This document shows positions 23,203 to 25,844 of a DNA stretch of 25,844 nt, one piece after another. A program made the position numbers and the translations under genes. The notes under the pieces are model-generated. The model did no database searches. It was not told the DNA's origin and saw nothing but the letters and a program-made list of their open reading frames with translations. Position 1 is the first letter of the stretch. Every line of letters starts with the position of its first letter. Source of the DNA: an uncultured bacterium (GTDB taxonomy: Bacteria; Verrucomicrobiota; Kiritimatiellia; RFP12; UBA1067); contig URIT01000032.1 in the NCBI GenBank assembly GCA_900547945.1, positions 1 through 25,844 of the forward strand. Direction: 5' to 3'.

Positions 23203-23230
23203 TGAGAATTAGATGCGTAAGATAATCTTC
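23203..23230 (+). repeat. Dispersed element, copy 4 (downstream of gene B)
   Basis: TGAGAATTAGATGCGTAA followed by GATAATCTTC. It lies in inverted orientation to copy 3, so gene B is bracketed by the pair. The segment AAGAT-A-ATCTT adds a small palindrome. Confidence 0.75.
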
Positions 23231-23389
23231 CGCGCGCCAGTGGTGGGGAGGGAAGAAGCGCCGTGCCCGTCAAAGGTGGATCTTGGCGCGCAGAATGATG
23301 CCGAGAATGGGAATGGTCGATGTTTCACCCGAGAATGTGATGCCGGATCGGCGACGAGGCCGCTGTGGCCGTTCGTGAGGAGGAAGGGA

Positions 23390-23419
23390 TGAGATTTTTG
23401 TGCGTAAGATTATTATCTT
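23390..23419 (+). repeat. Dispersed element, copy 5
   Basis: TGAGATTTTTGTGCGTAA followed by GATTATTATCTT. It has the same orientation as copy 4, 187 bp further on. Its AAGAT-TATT-ATCTT end forms a perfect 5-bp hairpin. Confidence 0.7.
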
Positions 23420-23600
23420 GCTTCTCTTGATGAACGGACACGATGCGCTACTTGCCGTAGCGGGAGGCAGGGCGCGGAATCTGCGGCGGGCGGGGCGGAA
23501 GAGATGGGGTGGCGATTGGGATGGAAGGGAATGGGGGAGGGAGGGACGGCGAATGGAGGGAATGGGCGCGGAAGGCGGAGAAAGGGACGCGAATGAAACA

Positions 23601-23629
23601 CGCCGCCCCCGCAAGTTGCGGAGGCGGCG
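23601..23629 (-). terminator. Hairpin downstream of the minus-strand surface protein remnant
   Basis: CGCCGCC-C-CCGC pairs with GCGG-A-GGCGGCG (one mismatch, loop AAGTT). Read on the minus strand it is followed by TGTTTCATT, so it may terminate transcription from the surface-protein gene. Confidence 0.4.
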
Positions 23630-23764
23630 AAGGATCGGGCGCGCGGGCCGGGCGCGGCGATTCAGCCCGCCTGTCGTCTTAGAGATCGATGGCCGACATC
23701 GACCGTCGCTCCCGGTCGGCGAAGTCCGTACAGGACGTGATCTTGCAGTCTACCCGTCCAATCC

Positions 23765-24070
23765 TTACGCGCCCAAGTCCCACCAGTTGTAATAGTCATC
23801 GACCACAATGCGCTGGCTTCTGAAATCGATCGTGCAATCGACTGTCCCGAATAGGCCGACGAAGCCCTCGCGCGGACGGGGCGGGACGTAGAGGAGAAGC
23901 GTGAAGATGTCTTCGTATTTCTTCCCCGTTTGAGAGTCTGTACCTCCCGGGTACCAGATGAAGGCCGCCGAGCCCGTCACGGCATGACCGTTGACCCGCC
24001 CGCGTAGATACTGGACGCCGACGGCGAAATAGCCGACACGAGCGTCCCCATATGTCCTACATTCGCCCTC
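23765..24070 (-). pseudogene. C-terminal fragment of a surface-type protein
   Basis: In this frame the last ~98 residues look like real protein: YGDARVGYFAVGVQYLRGRV, then AVTGSAAFIWYPGG, YEDIFTLLLYVPPRPREGFVGLFGTVDCTIDFRSQ and a TAA stop. There is no in-frame start or ribosome binding site nearby, and the frame further upstream only shadows the next gene. I read it as the 3' remnant of a secreted protein gene whose 5' part was lost or replaced, possibly by recombination with the gene upstream. Confidence 0.45.
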
Positions 24071-24081
24071 TTCCTGCCGTC

Positions 24082-25844
24082 TCAGTTCCGCAGACGGTCG
24101 AAGGTGACGGGGGCGGTGGTGGACGTGCCGCCCGCTCCGCGCAGGAGGAGGACGCCCGTCCCGAAGGGCTTCTCCGGGGCCACGAGCCCGCATTCGCACG
24201 GCAGCACCCAACCGGGGACGACGAGGCCCCGGTAGGCCCCCGTCACGGTCCGCCCGGCCGCGCCCCGGACGCGCACGGCCCCTCTGAACGCGCCCGTCTG
24301 GCGCGAGTAGGAGAAGGACAGCCCCGCCGTCCGCGCGCAGGCGAACGCCGCGTCGCGCGCCTCGACCGCGCCCTCCGGCGCCGTCCCCTCCGGCACGCCG
24401 AAGGCGAGCGCGTACAGTCCGCCCGGCGCGAAGCGCGTCGCGTCGTCGTAGAATGCATCGAGCCGCAGCGGGGAGACGCGCGGTTCGAAGTAGGATCCGT
24501 AGACGCCGTAGAAGGACGGCTCGCCGGCCCCCGCCACCGTGCGGGGCAGGACATACGCCGCCGCGCCGGGCGCCGCCGTGACGAGTTCGCGCGCCAGGCG
24601 GTCCTCGCCCGGCACGGCCTCCGCCGACTCCCACTTCGACGCCCCGTCGGCGTCGAGGTGCAGGATCGCCCCCAGGACGTTCCGCGCCGCGCGGGCGAAG
24701 ACCGCGACCTCCGTCCCGCCGGACGCAAGGGCCCCCAGCGTCGTCGTGCCGCTCACCGCCGTGCCGTCCGGCAGGACGCCGGCATACTGCACCCGGCCCT
24801 TCCGCACCGCCGCCGCCGTCGCCATCTTCAGGGCCAGGTAGCCGCCTGCGCCGCCCTCCTCCGCCGCCTCCAGCGCCACGTTGTACTGCCCCCTGAACGG
24901 CGCATGCCGCGCCGCGTCCGTCCCGGGCCAATCCGCCCGCGCCGTCAGGATGTGCGCGCCCGCGAAGACGCACCCGCCGTCCGAAACGGACAGCGCCAGC
25001 TCCACGGCCCCCGTCGCGTCCATCGCGACGTCCAGCGTCTCGCCGGTCCGGGCGACGAGCGCCGCGCGCGCCGTTCCGTCCGCATCCTGCGCCTGCCAGT
25101 TCCCCGCGAACGACGGCCGCCGCCGCGCATCCGCGCCCGTGTAGCGCGCGGAGAGCCGCCCGGCGGACGTGACCGCGAAGTCGAGGTACCCCGCCGCGCA
25201 GCGGACCCCCTCGACGTCCGTCTCCAGGTCGATCCGCTGCGCCGGCCGCCGCACGCCGAGGAACGCATTGCCCTCCGACGGGTCGCGCACGACGATCCGC
25301 ACCGTCGTCTCGAACCCGGTGGCCGCCGCGCCGTCGCGCCGCGCCGTCACCGTGCAGGTGAAGACATACGTGCCGGGCCGCGTCGGCACGCCGTCCAGGA
25401 CGGCCACGCCGCGCGCGGCGTCGTAGCGGATGCGCATGCCGGCCGGCGGCGCCGCCGAGCCGCGCACCCGGGAGATGCGGATTGCCGTGTCGCCGTCGCG
25501 CACGTTGATGAGGCGCAGGGGCAGTTCGGTCGCGAAGCCCTTGAGCGCGTCCACGTCGTAGGCAAGCCGTTCGAGGCAGGGCGCATCGGTGTCCACCACC
25601 GTGACCGTACAGGCCGCCGGCTCGCCGAGGTCCGCCGCGCAGGGCGCGCCCGCCTCCAGGTTCAGCGTGAGCGCCGTCTCGCCCTGCGGCGTCTCGTCCG
25701 CCCGCACGGCGAAGCCCACCTCCCGGCGCCCGTCCTCGCCGTCCGCCCAGACAAGTTCCTGGTCGGCCCAGGCGACGCGCCCGCCGTCGTCCTCGCCGAC
25801 GGCCCGGCGCACGGTCACGCGCGCCTCGCCCGACGCCCCGCCCG
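24082..25844 (-). CDS. Large surface protein with Calx-beta-like domain (5' end outside the window)
   Basis: The frame is open from the right edge to a TGA at 24082, at least 587 residues, so the N-terminus and any signal peptide are missing. The first visible part (ARVTVRRAVGEDDGG, REVGFAVRADETPQGETALTLNLEAG, TVTVVDTDAP) looks like a Calx-beta repeat. An immunoglobulin/cadherin-like segment follows (RPGTYVFTCTVTARRDG). The rest consists of related beta-rich blocks with YTG, RGQYNVALEA and GYLALKMATAAAVRKGRVQYAGVLPDGTAVSG. This is a composition typical of giant exported proteins of PVC anaerobes. Its role is unknown; adhesion or glycan binding is inferred. Confidence 0.75.
   Translation of the reverse strand, partial: GGASGEARVTVRRAVGEDDGGRVAWADQELVWADGEDGRREVGFAVRADETPQGETALTLNLEAGAPCAADLGEPAACTVTVVDTDAPCLERLAYDVDALKGFATELPLRLINVRDGDTAIRISRVRGSAAPPAGMRIRYDAARGVAVLDGVPTRPGTYVFTCTVTARRDGAAATGFETTVRIVVRDPSEGNAFLGVRRPAQRIDLETDVEGVRCAAGYLDFAVTSAGRLSARYTGADARRRPSFAGNWQAQDADGTARAALVARTGETLDVAMDATGAVELALSVSDGGCVFAGAHILTARADWPGTDAARHAPFRGQYNVALEAAEEGGAGGYLALKMATAAAVRKGRVQYAGVLPDGTAVSGTTTLGALASGGTEVAVFARAARNVLGAILHLDADGASKWESAEAVPGEDRLARELVTAAPGAAAYVLPRTVAGAGEPSFYGVYGSYFEPRVSPLRLDAFYDDATRFAPGGLYALAFGVPEGTAPEGAVEARDAAFACARTAGLSFSYSRQTGAFRGAVRVRGAAGRTVTGAYRGLVVPGWVLPCECGLVAPEKPFGTGVLLLRGAGGTSTTAPVTFDRLRN

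Larger units (their letters stand above)
22951..23764. other. Gene-poor region with two dispersed elements
   Basis: About 800 bp without a convincing gene. It holds the hairpin at 22994-23012, dispersed elements 4 and 5, a strongly purine-rich plus strand at about 23500-23590, and a hairpin at 23601-23629. ORFs here are low complexity or shadow-like. The region between the two elements (23231-23389) has no recognisable content. Confidence 0.5.

Noticed and set aside
23400..23792. 130-codon plus-strand frame with a hydrophobic start (MRKIIILLLL)
   Set aside because: The start overlaps repeat element 5, the body is purine-tract low complexity, and the end is antisense to the surface-protein fragment.
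1..25844. tRNA or rRNA genes
   Set aside because: I looked for tRNA-like cloverleaf elements and rRNA-conserved stretches in the intergenic gaps and saw none; a covariance-model search would be needed to exclude small RNAs.

Overview
The window is about 26 kb of GC-rich bacterial chromosome with dense genes on both strands. Several features fit an uncultured anaerobe of the Kiritimatiellota/Lentisphaerota side of the PVC group: large secreted proteins with PA14, discoidin-like, Fn3 and Calx-beta-like domains, an ethanolamine ammonia-lyase with its own cobalamin adenosyltransferase, a TRAP transporter, and a GHMP kinase resembling glucuronokinase. This placement is inferred from gene content only; there is no rRNA marker in the window.

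Layout. 1-8.1 kb: a secreted multidomain PA14 protein, serine O-acetyltransferase (preceded by a possible leader peptide), a coiled-coil protein on the minus strand, a YihY/BrkB membrane protein overlapping a secreted HExxH metallopeptidase, and a small CBM48-like protein whose terminator lies inside the convergent peptidase gene. 8.2-10 kb: a two-domain RidA-like protein, then rplU-rpmA with a consensus promoter, a leader hairpin and a 20-bp perfect stem terminator. 10.2-14 kb: a TRAP transporter operon (DctP, DctQ, DctM). A DUF805-like domain sits between DctQ and DctM in the +1 frame and is joined to DctQ across a G7 tract. 13.9-15.1 kb: the first copy (A) of an unrecognised protein family. 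15.2-17.9 kb: eutB-eutC-cobalamin adenosyltransferase, overlapping genes that probably make a self-contained AdoCbl-dependent ethanolamine lyase operon. 18-21.6 kb (minus strand): glucuronokinase-like GHMP kinase, alanine racemase and a MalG-type ABC permease with a very large extracytoplasmic insert. 21.7-23.4 kb: the second copy (B) of the unrecognised family with its repeats. 23.8 kb to the end: a protein fragment and the 3' part of a large surface protein that runs off the window.

Most interesting signal. Copies A and B are about three-quarters identical by eye and match no family I can name. An 18-bp motif, TGAGAWTYHDRTGCGTAA, occurs five times, all in or around these two genes. It abuts the -35 box of each copy's promoter, lies inside the inter-domain linker of A, and occurs twice downstream of B, so that B sits between inverted copies. 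Short tandem repeats (14-bp and 15-bp units) also cluster at both loci. Together these suggest an undescribed repeat-associated gene family, either a mobile element or an autoregulated one.

A second general pattern is initiation. At least five transcription units have an extended -10 box (TGnTAnnnT) ending 6-10 nt before the start codon with no Shine-Dalgarno sequence, which suggests leaderless mRNAs alongside ordinary SD-led genes such as rplU, rpmA, eutC and dctM.
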